Position numbers and translations under genes: made by a program
Shown here: positions 37,101-51,600 of the stretch, one piece after another
Layout: each line of letters begins with the position of its first letter
Position numbering within the stretch: the stretch's first letter is position 1
DNA from: Viscum album
Lineage: Eukaryota; Streptophyta; Magnoliopsida; Santalales; Viscaceae
Assembly: GCA_963277665.1 (NCBI GenBank)
Contig: OY728136.1
Location: forward strand, 806,025,123-806,089,122
DNA: 64,000 nt
Direction of reading: 5' to 3'
The notes under the pieces: generated by a model
The model's database searches: none
Told to the model about the DNA's origin: nothing
What the model saw: only the letters and a program-made list of their open reading frames with translations

Positions 37101-37833
37101 TAAAAATATTTAATTTATATGTTGATTCCAGAATCTAGCAAGAGAAGTTTAATTTCAACATAATTCACCTCTATGATAATCAATAGACATAGCTATCAAA
37201 ATACCATCATATTATTATATAACATATCCTCTATGAATCGTACATATGTCCATCTCTATAATAAATGAAATTGGTGATCAATATAATAGAGTTAAATGTG
37301 TTTATATATAAAATGAAAATCAATATCTATTAAAAAATTCAATCCCATTATTCCCCTTAATATTATCAATATTCTAATCAAATGAGAGATTTATACAAAT
37401 GGGACCATTTGTAAAAATTTACACAGACACACAAAACACACACACAAACACATATATATAATTTGTATTTGTAGGATATCCATAGGGAGTTAATTAAAAA
37501 TCTTCCATCTAATTATATATAAATAATTTAAGAAAGACTTTGAATATATATCCTAAATTTGATCCACTGGATTTTGAGAGGGAAGTAGAAATCAGTATAA
37601 AAATATGAGATCATATAACTATATGTACCCAACCATAAAATAATACCTAATATATTTATTTAGTCATGAATTTAATTTATTTTAGAATTTTGATATTCAT
37701 TAGTTTATATTTATATAGAATTTTTTCATAATACATAAATGATATACCACATTGAAAAAAAATATACAACTAACAAAATATCCATTTTCAAATATTAAAC
37801 CTTTTTAGAAAAATTATTTTGTTGAAATATATT
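34191..37833. other. Unassigned AT-rich DNA
   Basis: No protein motif found on either strand. There is a CA-rich tract with interruptions at 37424-37452. It is probably older repeat debris between elements 2 and 5. Confidence 0.6.
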
Positions 37834-40799
37834 TGTAACATTCAAAATTATTACCTAATTTCTCTTACCTATCCTTATACTATTCGAAAAACATTTTATA
37901 TCATAGGATAAGTAATAAACGATCAGTGAGGAACATAAAAAGAGAAAATTGTTAGTCTAGTGAAAACATGGAAAACCATTAAATCATTTTTCATAAATAC
38001 TCATTAGCATACATATAAAATTCCTGTTGTTGACATGTAAAAAATTTAACACATCCCTATAAAATTCTCCCTTGCAAATGGAATAACCTTTAGGTTGACT
38101 TCCATCTATAGAGTACCTAATGTATTGGTGAGCAAAAGTGGGGTCTACTAGTCATATAATGAGAAATAATGTGGATAAACCCACCATAAAATGAGTTATA
38201 ATGGGATCAACCCATAATAAATAATTTCCAAGGAACATATCATGATTAAAACCCTTGGTTACTCATTTAAGCTCCTAAGAAAAACATATAAAGATATCAA
38301 AAATTTAGTTTTCCTAATTTTTTTTTAAAACATACAAATCACAAAAATAATAATGAAATAATATTATTAAATAACAATCATGGAATGATATAAAGTGAAA
38401 ATTAGAATATTAAATCGGTATTAAAGTGGTAGAAACATTTCATTCGTAAAAACAATATTTTTTTAATTTTGTAAACATGATATTTAAAAGTATTTTTAAA
38501 AGGAAATTCACATACCACTAGTTTGACTTCCTTCAATAGTATTCAAACCTCCATTATAATGGTTTGAAGAGTGTTAATTATTTATTACATATATATACTC
38601 ATGTTTGTAATACCATACAAAATCTTATTATAACATTTCCACTAATTTATTAACAATGTTTTTCCATTATTTTGGGTGCATTCTTTTCACGGTTTCCAAC
38701 GTTAGTTTATTATAGACATACATGTAAAATAGAAATGATACTTCCAAATAGTGAAAAAATAAATATTTAGTTTGTTTTATATAATTATATGTTAATTTAA
38801 ACTATCCATGATTTTGGTAAATGAAAACAATAAAAGATCATCCAGGAAGGTAATGAATTGACAGAACATGGATGATGATATATTTATTTACTAATAAAAT
38901 GAGAAATAAGATATTTTAAAAGGTAAATACCATCAAAAAAACAAATTATATATATATATATGGAACTATAGTTTTCATGAAACATTGGATAATTAGTCAG
39001 GATAAGGAAAAAGTGATTAGGCACATAAAAGTGAAAATTAAACAATTTACCTCTTGAAAATTAACCCTTGAGGACTTCCTTTGGCTCTTAGAAGTGGAAT
39101 TTTTGTGAGACTAAAAGAACTGTAATCTGTTAAGTGATTAGGAGAAAAAAATTTATTAGAATACAATTGCAAAAATGGAATATGGTGAAGAAATGTGTTG
39201 ATGTGATGCGTCTTCTTTTATAATTGAGGTGGGGATCATTTATGAAATACTTAAAATATTTAACTATTATTAGTCTAAAATAGTATTAATGAATTCCAAA
39301 AGGCCTAAAAATAATAGGTCACATTTTTGAAGGAATCGTATTATTTTTTTCCTTGTTCAGGATTTTAGTGATTTAAGAATAATTTATTTAAATAATTTAT
39401 TCTTATAAAAAATTTCAACTTAAATATTATTCATAATAATGAATTTAATACATCAAAAAAATTCATATTTAAATCCAATTTTTTCCTATATTCAATTAGT
39501 AACACTTTAATCAAGGAAAACCATTAGTTAAAATAAAAATAATAAATTGCATTTATTGTATTATTTTTGAAAACAATAAATTTATTTTATTCATTAATTA
39601 AATAAATACTTGATTTTGGTTATACAAGGAATTGTGGTAATTATTCGTCCCAAAAAATTTATAAATGAACATAGAATAAGTAGATAATATAATATCTTTA
39701 AAAATAATTTGTTTTTTCAAAAAACGTTTCATTAAGATCACATATTAATCAATTATAATAATTAAATATTTTAGTGTAAACAACAAGAATTCTTTAAAAT
39801 AAAATATTATACAAATATTATTGTTATCATGTGGGTTGAAAATTTAAAAGTTTCGAATCCAATTATGGAATTGGTTAAAATTTCATTGAATTAAAAGATA
39901 TTTTCATTTTTTCGGTCATTTAATGTAACAATTTATTTGTAATAAAAACATTTATATATTTTTCTTATGCCCGAACAAGCACTACATAAAAATTTAATAA
40001 GAATTAAATATCCTTATTAAAATTTTCAAAATAAAATAAATTAATATCATTAAAATATACAATTGGTTTCAAAATAGTATTATTGATTCATTAATTATAT
40101 ATATATATTATTATACATGTCATGACAACTTCTTATATAATTTAATTATTCCATATTACCTTTATAAAGGCATTGCACAATAATTTTGATACATTTTATG
40201 TTATATGAAAGTAAAATTGTAGAATAACTTAAAAAGACATAAATTATAAATAATTATCAACAAAATTGTCCAAAAAAATATTTTTAGAACTCAATTATTA
40301 ACTCTACAAAAATAAATCTGACATTTTCAATACAGTACATGCACTATGTCAGAAGTTACAATATTTTTTATACTTATCATGATATATATTATAATTTACA
40401 TGTAAAAAATTATTTTTGTACAATATTTATCTTAAAAATAAAATTTTAGTTATTAAATAACTTTAATAAATTTTATATCACAATTATTTCTTCATGAAAT
40501 AAAAAATATAACATATTTTAAAAATATACATAATTTTTTTTTTCATTTCACCAAAAAGTTTACATTCTTATCAAGTTATAATTTTTTTTTATAAAATGAT
40601 GTTTTTGACATCTTGAATTCAAAAATAAAATAATTTTTTATCAAATTAATATTTATTAAAAGAAAATAATTTTTTGAAATGATTAACTATATAATAAATT
40701 AATTTGATTATAAATTAAATTACATAATGAATATAACAATATAATTCATAAATAATAATTAAAAAATTATTTTATTTGTACTTGGGATTTTTCTTTATC
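37834..40799 (-). mobile_element. 3' LTR of Gypsy element 5
   Basis: Opens TGTAACATTC and is collinear with 45688-48640: the block TTGTTAGTCTAGTGAAA is identical at 37949 and 45778, and CTTGCAAATGGAATAA matches CTTACAAATGGAATAA. The inner end abuts a G-rich polypurine tract. At about 2.97 kb, with a different start sequence, it is a separate family from elements 1 to 4. Repeats of TATAATG(G/T)GG occur at 38155-38215. Confidence 0.8.
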
Positions 40800-40815
40800 T
40801 CCCCCCCATATTTTA
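40800..40815 (-). other. Polypurine tract, element 5
   Basis: The - strand reads AAATATGGGGGGGAGA right before the 3' LTR, a textbook polypurine tract. Confidence 0.85.
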
Positions 40816-40823
40816 TAAATAGT

Positions 40824-41310
40824 TCATTTAGAATTTGTTAACTTATTAATAAAATGGAGATACATTTCCTTCGTAGCATTTTTAGATTTCCATGTAGCAT
40901 CTTCAACCGTGTGTTTTCCCCATAAAACCTTAACATAGGGAACATACTTGTTAAACAACTCATTCTCTATATGATAAATAATTTGAATATGTTTTTCTGT
41001 ATTAAAAAGGTTATCTTTCAACTGAAAAACTTCTGAGATCAGAACATGATATGATTCTATTCCTTACATTCATAACATCGTAACATGAAAAACATTGTGT
41101 ACCTAATATAAACATTGAGGAATGGATACTCAGTAATAAACTAGTCCAATATTTTTTGGAATTTCATATGGTCATATAAAATGTTTACTTAAAATTCATT
41201 TCTTAACAAAAATTATATCAGTTTTTCATGGAGTGATTTTGAGGAAAACGTGACCACCAACCTCTAATGAAAAGTCTACCCTCTAAGTATATTCATAAAA
41301 GTTTTTCCTA
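40824..41310 (-). pseudogene. Integrase C-terminal domain, element 5
   Basis: The last 65 residues are still open (40824-41021). They contain PYVKVLWGKHTVEDATWK, equal to the PLVKVLWRNHTVEEATWE motif of chromovirus-type Gypsy integrases. Upstream come VHNVFHVTML (about 41090-41120) and LEVGGHVFLKITP (about 41225-41265), in other frames and with stops. The stop at 40824 is the likely original end of pol, a few bases from the polypurine tract. Confidence 0.9.
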
Positions 41311-41509
41311 CTATGAGATATAATTATATGGTGTTGTGTAATATTTACTATCATATCCATATACTCTAATAATTCTCATCTCATAATATTATTTTCAAGG
41401 GTTTTATCCTAAAACTGTAGAGTTGGACATTACATTCCGTTTAATACATCAAGAGGATTCCAAGGTATACTAGAATTATAACAGTTATTATAATAAAACA
41501 TAACTTATT

Positions 41510-41800
41510 AATGTTGTTACTATCAATATATCCTTTAATCCATTTAGCAATATCTAAGAATACCGACCAATGTATTAATTTTTCTCTCTATGTGTCATTC
41601 ATATTGAGATAAATGTTTATGCAGAAATTTAATTCTATTCCTAATAACTTTTGATGGACTTTCCAAAATATTTAAGTAATCTAGATATCATGATTAGATG
41701 AATTGGATATAGACAGTCCATGTAACTTGACTATATCCTTTTTATACAACCATGAAATATGAACTACATACTGGTTGTCTCAAATTGGAATAAAATGACC
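41510..41800 (-). pseudogene. Integrase catalytic core remnant, element 5
   Basis: - strand LYKKDIVKLHGLSISNSSNHD, then IFWKVHQKLLGIELNF and, after a frameshift, IERKINTLVGILRYC. These fit the VRLHGVPxSIVSDRD / FWKxLQxALGTxLNFSTAYHP / SERTIQTLEDMLRA blocks. The second catalytic Asp of SDRD is now Asn. The catalytic Glu of ERT is kept. Confidence 0.85.
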
Positions 41801-42399
41801 AGATTTATTTAATTGATCAAGAAGAAAAAATATCACATTATTACCTCATGAATTCATGGGTAATACCACCATTATATCCAATGATATATTTTACTATTTT
41901 AATATTTCATTATAAAGGGATTAGCCATCCCTTTAGGTAACAACCATTATACATTAATATGTTGAAATATCAGTCATTTCATGGAAAAATAATTAATATC
42001 TATTTTCATTACATTCTACCAGTAACAATTTATAAGATCCCTACACATTTTATTTATTCCTAGAGAACCCTAAAAAGGATAACAACATGCTTCAAATAAC
42101 AATTTTTTATTCATTAGGGAATCTAAAATAATATATAATGTCTTGCCAAATAAAAAAATAAAAACAATGTCAATCAAAATTTTTGTCAACATACCATTTT
42201 AACCAATTTTTTATTTTTATATTACTAATGGTCCACCATTATAATTTTCATAATTTGGTCTAATAATTATGACTAAAATGACACCCACAACTAAATAGAT
42301 GAATATACTGCACCAAAATATTACAAGAAAAAATTTATTAAATCATTAACAATGTGGCCATCTTCTAAATGTAACACGATTAATATAGAATTATTTTTC

Positions 42400-42840
42400 T
42401 CCCTCAAGTCATCAAACACATTATTTACATTTTCTAGATAGTATAGAACCATGAAATCACAATATATGATTAGTTCAAGTCATTTTTTATGTCTCATGTT
42501 CAGTTATATATTATTGAATATATTCAAAAATCTATTATGATTAGAATATATTCCACAAATAACTCTATAAATATAATTTAACCAAATTTTTAATACATAA
42601 AAACTCAATAGATAATCCGAAAACATGTGTAGGGTAACTTAACTCTAGAGGTTTAAAATGATGTAAAACATAATAAATTACTTGATCATTCACCATTAGG
42701 ATAATACTATTTCATTTAAATAATGAATCATTATAGAAAAAACATTCACAATTTCTCAGAGGCATGTCAAAAACATGATCATTCACAAATCACAATTTCA
42801 ATACTTGAAAACAATCTATACATTTAATTATCTATATTAA
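42400..42840 (-). pseudogene. RNase H remnant, element 5
   Basis: - strand FYNDSLFK, then ILMVNDQVIYYVLHHFKPLE followed by LSYPTHVFGL, at about 42605-42740. It corresponds to VYCDASxxGLGCVLMQxxQVIAYASRQLKPHExNYPTHDLEL. The lower part is unreadable. Confidence 0.8.
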
Positions 42841-43750
42841 CAAAACCCTTTTTTGAGTAATCATAGTCAATAGGAAATACCAATTGGAAAATATTTCGAT
42901 AAACATATAGTAATATCTTTCCAAACCATGAAAACTAAAATCCACAGTTATATTTTTGGGTCTACACCATTCTTCAATAGAATTAATTTGATCATGTTCA
43001 ATGATTATTCAATCATCAGAAACAATTTGATCAAGGAATGAAATTATCATGAACCAAAATTCACATATGTATATTTCAAGCACAATATCATTTAATTTAA
43101 TGTTTTCATAATTGCCCTTAAAATAATTTCATAATACACTTTACTTTTGGAATATTATAAATTTTAATCAATTAACATAGATAAAATTTTATCCCTGAAG
43201 TCATAATGTATTTTATTTATAAGATTCGTTAATAAAGATGGTTTATTATATAATAAAAATAGTATAAATAAAAAATTAATAATTCGATTATTTTGTATGA
43301 AACATTGTCTTCATATGATGTTCTTCCCTTCGATTCCACTAAGGGTACCCTATCCCTAGGCTAACCATATAAAAAATTCTTCTTTCAGGAGATGATCAAA
43401 CATATAATTGATAAGAGGAAAAGGATACATGTTCTTAACAGTTGTTTTATTTAGGGATCTATAATCAATGTAATGTATCATTGAACAATCTTATGTTTTA
43501 ATAATCAAAAAATGTTCACATTATTGTGAAGTGCTCGATTGGATGAAAATATTATCAAATAATTATTGTAGCATCTTTCTCAATTATAGATGATATTTAT
43601 GATACATCTGATAAAAGTGTATTGATATTTTCATAGAATCATGTACTATATCAAAAAAAATTCAAACTATCTATAAAGAATAAAACAATTTAAATCATTA
43701 GCAAAAACATCAGGATACTCATTTACCACAAGACAATCATTAACTTATAC
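42841..43750 (-). pseudogene. Reverse transcriptase remnant, element 5
   Basis: On the - strand: VVNEYPDVFANDL (43690-43745, PR-RT linker), YIDYRSLNKTTVKNMYPFPL (43400-43500, fingers), and EEWCRPKNITVDFSFHGLER with YYYMFIEIFSNW (42860-43010, matching [26 protein letters not shown]). These are collinear with Ty3/Gypsy RT. I did not read the YxDD box clearly. Confidence 0.88.
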
Positions 43751-45687
43751 CATTTTTTATTTTCAAAAATATTTGAATGATAGTAATAATATCAATATTT
43801 TAAATGTTTATTAGAATATAGTTATGTTATAATTTTATGAGTCAATTATTATACACAAAATAAAACTATCACAGAAAATAATATTCTGTTGCATGAAAAT
43901 AAGTCATAGAATAGTAAACAGAAAGCACATCCACACCTAGGATAAAATCAAACTATATTAAAGAAAACACAACAAGGTTTGTAGGTAAATTCCTTCCATA
44001 CACAATAAAAGTAATATTGTTTTGTTTTATTTACATGGAATGTTTTTGAATTTATTTCATTAATTGGAATTTCAAATTTACTAGAAAATTCATTATAAAT
44101 TAATGAATGTGTATATTATGAATAAATAACACATTGGTATATTCTATAAAAACATTCCATGTACATGATACCACAACTTTTGACGGATAAACAGAAGATG
44201 AAGTAGTTTCAATGTATTATTCCACACACTTCTATATCTAATCATTCTGATTTCCCACATGAATGACTGGATTTAAACAAACATTACAAAAATTACCCTA
44301 CTCTTTATAGTGGATTTTTTTACCATTGACATCTCGTTATTCATCAGATTGTTTTCTGTACACTAAAAATCTATGTTTCCAAGCATTACACATCTTCATT
44401 ACATTGAAAATTAACAAGAAATATTCTTGGATGTTTTTTTCCACACCTTTCAAAAGAAGGGAATTTGATTTTTTAGCTTGAAATTTATTTGATGAATTTT
44501 CCCGAAATCCTCCAACATACCCTCATCTAGATTTTCTTATCACATGAAAATTATGTGTTATGAAACACTATTTTAACATTTTTTGTCCCAAAAAACAACT
44601 TTATCATCACATTACAATTCTCATTTAGTCAATTCAGTTCATAAACATGGTTTTAATCTAGTGTAAAACAAATTAATTTTTCTATTAGTGCTCTAATCAA
44701 AATCTGGTATATACCTGGAAAATCATGTGATGTTTTTTATATAAAGCTACTAAATCATTATTTTTTTTACTAAATTCCAAAATCTATTTTTCCATTTAGA
44801 GATAAACAACCACTTGGAATTATTTATCATGAAAAATATCTATTAATGTTTTCAATTCAATAGAATATTGATCTTATTTCACTATAGCATTTTTAATGAA
44901 TGACGACCAGCTATTAGATTCAACATCATAATGATAAAAAGGGTTACATTTTTATATTCCTGAAAACCCATGACATCAAATATATTTTTCAAATCATTGA
45001 TCTATTCATCAGGTAATACCAGGTTGGATAATCTATGAAATGATGGGCTATTTTTCTCATGAAATGATCCTTAAAAGACATGCTTATTTTTTATAAATCA
45101 GAGTCCTCTCTATCAAGGATTCCAAAATATATTTCACCTAAGTTAATTGAGCCCTTACAATCACAAACTTCTCGGTACCCATTCCCACAATTCAATGATG
45201 GATATTCTGAAAGATACCAGCCTCTTAGTGCCTTCCTTCTTTAGCTTCCATATTTATTGTGTGTAAAACCATAAAAATCATATATATATACATATATAAA
45301 TATATTATACAATGAAACAAGGTAAATTTGAATTTCAATATCATTTTTGATATATCAATAATGTAAACACTATTTATATAATTTTATTGACATCATCGTA
45401 ACACCTAAAGTTATATAGACCATTATTTGATACCAAATATAAGAATTCATCCAAAAAACATTAAATAATCTTGAGTTTTATTCTAGAATTTAATTTCTCT
45501 CACATTTAGGATCTTTTTAGGTTTACATTTTTAGATAATTATTTCATAGTACATACATTTCATACCACATTCATATATCTAGGATACTACTATAATAGTA
45601 AATATTATATTTCAAAGATGAAATTTCTTAAGATAAAACCAAATTTATTTGAAAAAACATTATAATATTAAATAATAATTGTTTATT
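43751..45687 (-). mobile_element. gag-protease part of element 5, decayed
   Basis: Internal region between the RT remnant and the 5' LTR. By position it should hold gag and protease, but no motif is secure. A possible zinc-knuckle trace near 44340-44400 is too weak to call. A recognisable primer binding site is absent next to 45688. Confidence 0.5.
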
Positions 45688-48640
45688 TGTCACACCCAAC
45701 CTAGTACCATGTGAATAACATTTTAAAATTTTGGACGAGCATAAAAATCACAATAAAGAATATAATGAAACCAAATTGTTAGTCTAGTGAAATCCTGAAG
45801 ACAATTTAAGATTTTTTTCTTACAAACACATAATCATGTATAAAAAATTAATATAGTTCCCTTGGTACATATTTAACAATTAACTCTTACAATCACCCTT
45901 ACAAATGGAATAATGTTTTGGCCAAAATCCATATCTACAATACACAATGAATTGGAGAGCTATAATGTGGCTCATCCGTCGTATTTTGAGCTATAATGGG
46001 GCACAACCCATCATATAATTACGTATAATGGGATCTAATGATAATATTGACTTCAAAGAAAAATTTCCTAAATAAAAATCAGGATAACTCATTTAAACAC
46101 ATGATAAAAACACATTCATATATCAATGAATATATATTTTTTGTCAAAAACACATTTCAAATATAAAATCGCCTACCATAATAAAGAAATAATATTCTTA
46201 AAAAATAAAAATTAAAACATAAAAATGAATCATTATAGTAACAAAGAGTCATGAAAGAGGGGTAAACTACACATGTCATAAAAAATATTTTTTAAATTTC
46301 ATAAAAGATATATTTTGAAGGATTTTATAAGAAATTCTCATACCTTTGATTCTTCCTCCTTAAATTGTCTTCAGACCTCATGTATAATAATATGAATAGT
46401 ATTATTAAAATATTAATTAACTAAAATTATGAATATAACAACATACATGTTCTTCCTATAACATTTCTAACCGTTCATTTTCAATATTTTGTTATTTCAA
46501 TAGTTTTGGGTTTGTTCTTTTCATGGTATTCAAGGACTATTTTTGATGTAAAACAATGTAAAATACATATAATAATCCCTAATAGAGAACATATAAATAT
46601 TAATCCCATTTTAATGAATTAGTATTGAATTTAAAAATTCCATGATTTCAAAAAAAGGAAACATAATCATCTCATCCATTAAAGTGTTGAATTGGAAAAC
46701 CGTGGATGACGATATCACCATATTAGTATAAAGTAGAATTTGAGATATTTTATAATGATTATAAAATAATAAGAAGAAAATTACGTTACATATATTATAC
46801 TATAGTTATAATGAAACATTGGATAGTATATTAGTATAAGGAATTACTGAGAAATAATTTAGATGAAAAAATAAGGAGTGTACCTCTTGAAAATATATAC
46901 ATGAGAATATCCTTAAGCACTAGGATGTATCCTTTTTGTGATAACAAAATAACTCGATTTTTGAAAGTGATGAGGATAAGGGAATTTATCAGAATATAGT
47001 CTATAAAAATTACTTAATCTAATAAAATTTTATAATGGAGTAGTCCCCTTTTATAATTAATGTGAGGAGTTTTATAGGTATTTAAAAATATATCAAATTA
47101 TAATAAGTCTAAAATAGATCAAAGAATTTAAAAATACATAAATATTACAGTAGATCACATTTTAGATGGAATAATATCTTTTTTGGCATCATTCAATATT
47201 ATTTTAGTTTATTAAAAATCTATTAAATAATTTTATTAATTATTTAAAATACATTTTATCAAATTATTTTCAATTCATTACAATGGCCATAAAACATAAT
47301 TTTTTTTTATTCAAATATATTTTTTATTATATTTTAAAAATATAATATTAATCTAGAGATATCACAAATTAACATTAAACTATGAAATTAAAATTATTTT
47401 TTTATTTTATATACTTTCAATTATATTTATTCATTAGTTAAATAATTTCTGTATCATCTTTGTACAATCCATTTAAATAATTACATATTTCATATAAATT
47501 AAAAATAAAAATCCATGAAAAATATTATTTTAACATATTTTAAAATTCAATTTTTGTTTTAAAATATCTTATGGAAATCAATATATTGGAATATTATTAC
47601 AATTATAATGTATATTGTGAACAACAGTACATATTTTTTAAAAATTATTATAATTGGAATTAAGTGATTCAGGAGGGTCCAAAATGTCTCAAATTCAAAT
47701 CCACACAATAGAATGAATGAAAAAATATTATATAAAAATATATAGTCATCTTTTATGTCAGTTAATGGTATATATAATTTTAATTAAAAAAAATTATTTA
47801 TATTTGTTCTACTTGTAGAAGTACTACTTTAGCATTTCATAAGCATTAATGATAAATAATTCATACATAAAAATTAAGAATAAATTGATGCAATAAATAT
47901 AAATAAATCAGGCTCAATTTTTTCTAGATTTGTTAATTATGTATATTTACTCATATACATGTCATGAAAAAATCCATAATTTGACAATTTTTCCTTTTGA
48001 ATCAATGCATAAGAATTGCACATGCATTTGGATCAGAAAAAGGTAATATAACTCTAAAATTCAATAAAGATTTCCACATACCTAAATTGTTAATAATAAT
48101 TAAAAAATAGGTTATTAAAAGTATTTTCAGCACTTAATTATTTACACAACCATAACAATTTGACATTTTCAATGCTGTGCAGACACTGCGTCGAAACTGG
48201 CAATAATTTTTATATTTATCATAGAATAATTTATAATTTACTTGTTCCGAATTATTTATATACTTTTTTTCTTATATAAAATCATAATTTAGTCATCAAA
48301 TAAATTAAATAAGATTTATATGAAAATTATTTATTCATGATTTCATATAAAAATACAATATTTTATAAAAAGAATGTATTTTTTTATAAATCACCAAAAA
48401 TGAATCTTTTACAAAAAATTCTAAAAAAATCATAATAAAAATTTCAATAATGTTACATTTAAAAAATATATTTTTTTTCTAAAATAAGACACTATAATTG
48501 GATTTTTTAAAATAAATAATCTTATAATATATTGTTTATTTTTTTAATTACTTAACATAATGAATATAACTATTTCATTCAAGAAGAAAAATAAAACTAA
48601 ATATTTTATTTGAACCTGATTTTTTAAAATAACCAAACTA
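45688..48640 (-). mobile_element. 5' LTR of Gypsy element 5
   Basis: Starts TGTCACACCCAACC and parallels 37834-40799. The outer end near 48640 was set by alignment of TATTTTATTTG..CTGATTTTT with its partner. It contains about three GAGCTATAATG(T/G)GG units at 45957-46035, also seen in the partner LTR. Confidence 0.8.
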
Positions 48641-51600
48641 TACCTTTAATAACACATATATGTTAAAGATATATTTTACTAAAGGTAAGTACAGTAAATA
48701 TCATTATATTTTTTCTTATCATTATCAAAAAAAATATATTGTCGACATTTTCACCATTTGGGATTCCATGGTAAAAAATTTTAGTCTCACACTGGTATGT
48801 CTATCATTGATAAAAAATTTAATTTATAATAAATAACATGATGGATCAAAAAATAATTAATAAAGGGTTCATATTATGGATATCCTACCATAACCATCTC
48901 TTAAATTGGAAATTTTATACATTTTAAATGTTGGTACAAATTACTCCATTTATTTTATGGTGGGGTATTTGTAGGAAATTGAATATTCGGTCCCTTAAGT
49001 TATTCCCAAAATAATTCCCTTGCCAATTTTTCATGATTTATATCAGTATTTGTGCTAGTATCTTTTATGTTAACATTTTGGACCTCTGTAAATGGTTTTT
49101 ATGGATGTGGGGTGTTTTTTAACCATCCCTTAAGTAAAATTTGGTTGGAGGATATCATCATACATATCTCGAGGAATCAAGGCTCTGCTAATTTTTCACA
49201 TGTACTATTCAAAAATAATTACCACATAGTGTTGTAAAAATATGTATTTATTTAAGGTATCAAGATAATCGGATATATATTGATAAAATTTACACTCTTG
49301 TATAACTATATTTGGGAGATCCAAATGGATTTGTATATACCCACATACCTATTGTGTTCTAAAAATTTTTGTATAGGAAAACCACACCAAATAAGTATCC
49401 AACCATATGGGATTTAATATATTCTAAGGAAAAACGATAACAGCTTATATTCCATCATTTATGATAGTATCTAAGTGATTAATAGTAGATTTATGAGTAT
49501 CTATGTTTCATTTGTTCTAGAGAATGCATACAATCATTTGCAGTAGATGACTTGCAGGACATGTTATAATCTATATCTATAATAAGATCATTAAAATCAA
49601 TTTAGTCATTATGAAATTTTACCTCTCTAATAATTATATATGAGTAAATTGGGTTAAATGGTTTGTGTGACACAACATTAGGATCAGTTTTCTCATAGTA
49701 ATCCATGGAAACATGTGGTTATATTGTAAGGTGTGTGTAAATTTTTAATATTTGTTAACAAGTATCATGTGATATATTTTTTATATGGTCGGAATTCCGG
49801 AACCTATTTATATTTAGTATCATTAATCATCACATGAATATGAATTTTAATAACATAAATTGGAGTTGTATTTAAATAAAAATATATTTAAATAAAAAAA
49901 AGTTAGTTTATTGTTATTAAAAAATGGAATGGTGATTAAGTGTGAGAGAATAGAGTATGGATTAAATGATAAGAGGAAAATAATTAATATTTAAAAACAT
50001 CCATCCATTTTCTAGCAATATTGTACACCTAACTCTAAATTCATATATAAATGTGTCTACCATATATATGAAATAGTTTTCAATGAAGCCATTAACTATA
50101 TGTTACATGAAGAAGTGACAATATGCTACTTTCACACAAGTTAAAAGAGTGTTTGTATCTCTACATGATCAAACAGGGTCAATAGTAAACTATACTGAGG
50201 GTGGTACCAACTTATAATCTATTTATCAATTCTTTTCCTACCTCTATGACACTATAATTAACTATTTATAACAAAACTCTATGTAGAGAGTATATGATAT
50301 TCTCTATGAAGTGAATAATATCATCACTTAGAATATTTGGAAATAATATTAAATCTGTATCTTATAGTCAAGAATATGAATTATTTCTAATTAGACGTTC
50401 TTTATTTATAATTTGTCAAACTATAATAGGGGAATTTATAGGTATTCAAGAGTTAATAAATAAACTAATATAAATTCATATATGAACACTGTAAAAAAAT
50501 ATAAATGAGGGTATATCTGAATTAGTATATATATATTAAGCATCCTTTGTAAATCAGAGTATGTTCCCTCTATTGTGATATCCCATATGCTCTAATACAT
50601 GTTATTTCTTGGTCCATTTTCTCTATTGTAGTCATATTTCCCATGCAATTATTAGATAAACATAACACCCACATGGTCTTTAATGGTTGGTGTAAAATTC
50701 AAATCCTATGGGGAGAGTTCCCAAGAGGATTTTTAAAAAAAAAAAATAGTACATAATACCCCTAAATTCTTATAACCATTAAATTTAAGAGGGATGGACC
50801 AATATTTATTCTATAGTACTCCACGATTTCCAAAACAAATTAAGAATAAATAAATGGGAAATGAGTTGAAAATGATAATATATGAGTCATTTTATGGTCT
50901 CACACAGAGAACTATCATGATATAGAACATAATTTGAGACATATAAGTAGATATGTTGAAGGATAACTATAAATTTGATCTACAATTAAGATGGGAAAAA
51001 TGAAATTTCACCTAGAGAACCTGTATGGAGATACATTGTCTGTTTAACTAAGTGGCCTTTATGAACATAATAGAACCATCTAACCTATGCAAATCCACAT
51101 AAAACACTATTTCCAAAATCACAACATCCTTATGATCATATTTTCATGGTTCTAGAATTTATATATCCATGTTTCCTCTAGAATCATTTATTCCTTCGAT
51201 AATTATAATCTCACATCATTCAGATGGTCACCCCCTCTATTCTACATAATATTCATAACCCTAAAAATTGTATAAAGAATGTAGATATTTAATAATAATA
51301 ATCTCCCATCCTAAGGAATGATAGAAATACATTTTATCCTTATATTCCCACTTGTCTTTTTGATCAATATGGGAAATAAAAAAGGATACCCATCATGGAT
51401 TCTCCTATTGTCCCAAACTTCCCATGGGTCTATTTGTCCCAAAACCCATTTTGTTTCGACTATACATGAGGGAAAATTGGGAACCATTTTATTGAAAACC
51501 CATTTAACCTCTTCACATTCATATAAATAGATAAGTTATAAAAAATATATCCAATGTATATCTTATATATACAAAAAATATATTCACCAATGACATATAT

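Noticed and set aside
44340..44400. Possible gag zinc knuckle of element 5
   Set aside because: Only one or two of the expected Cys residues can be read and a stop interrupts it. Position fits but evidence is too thin.
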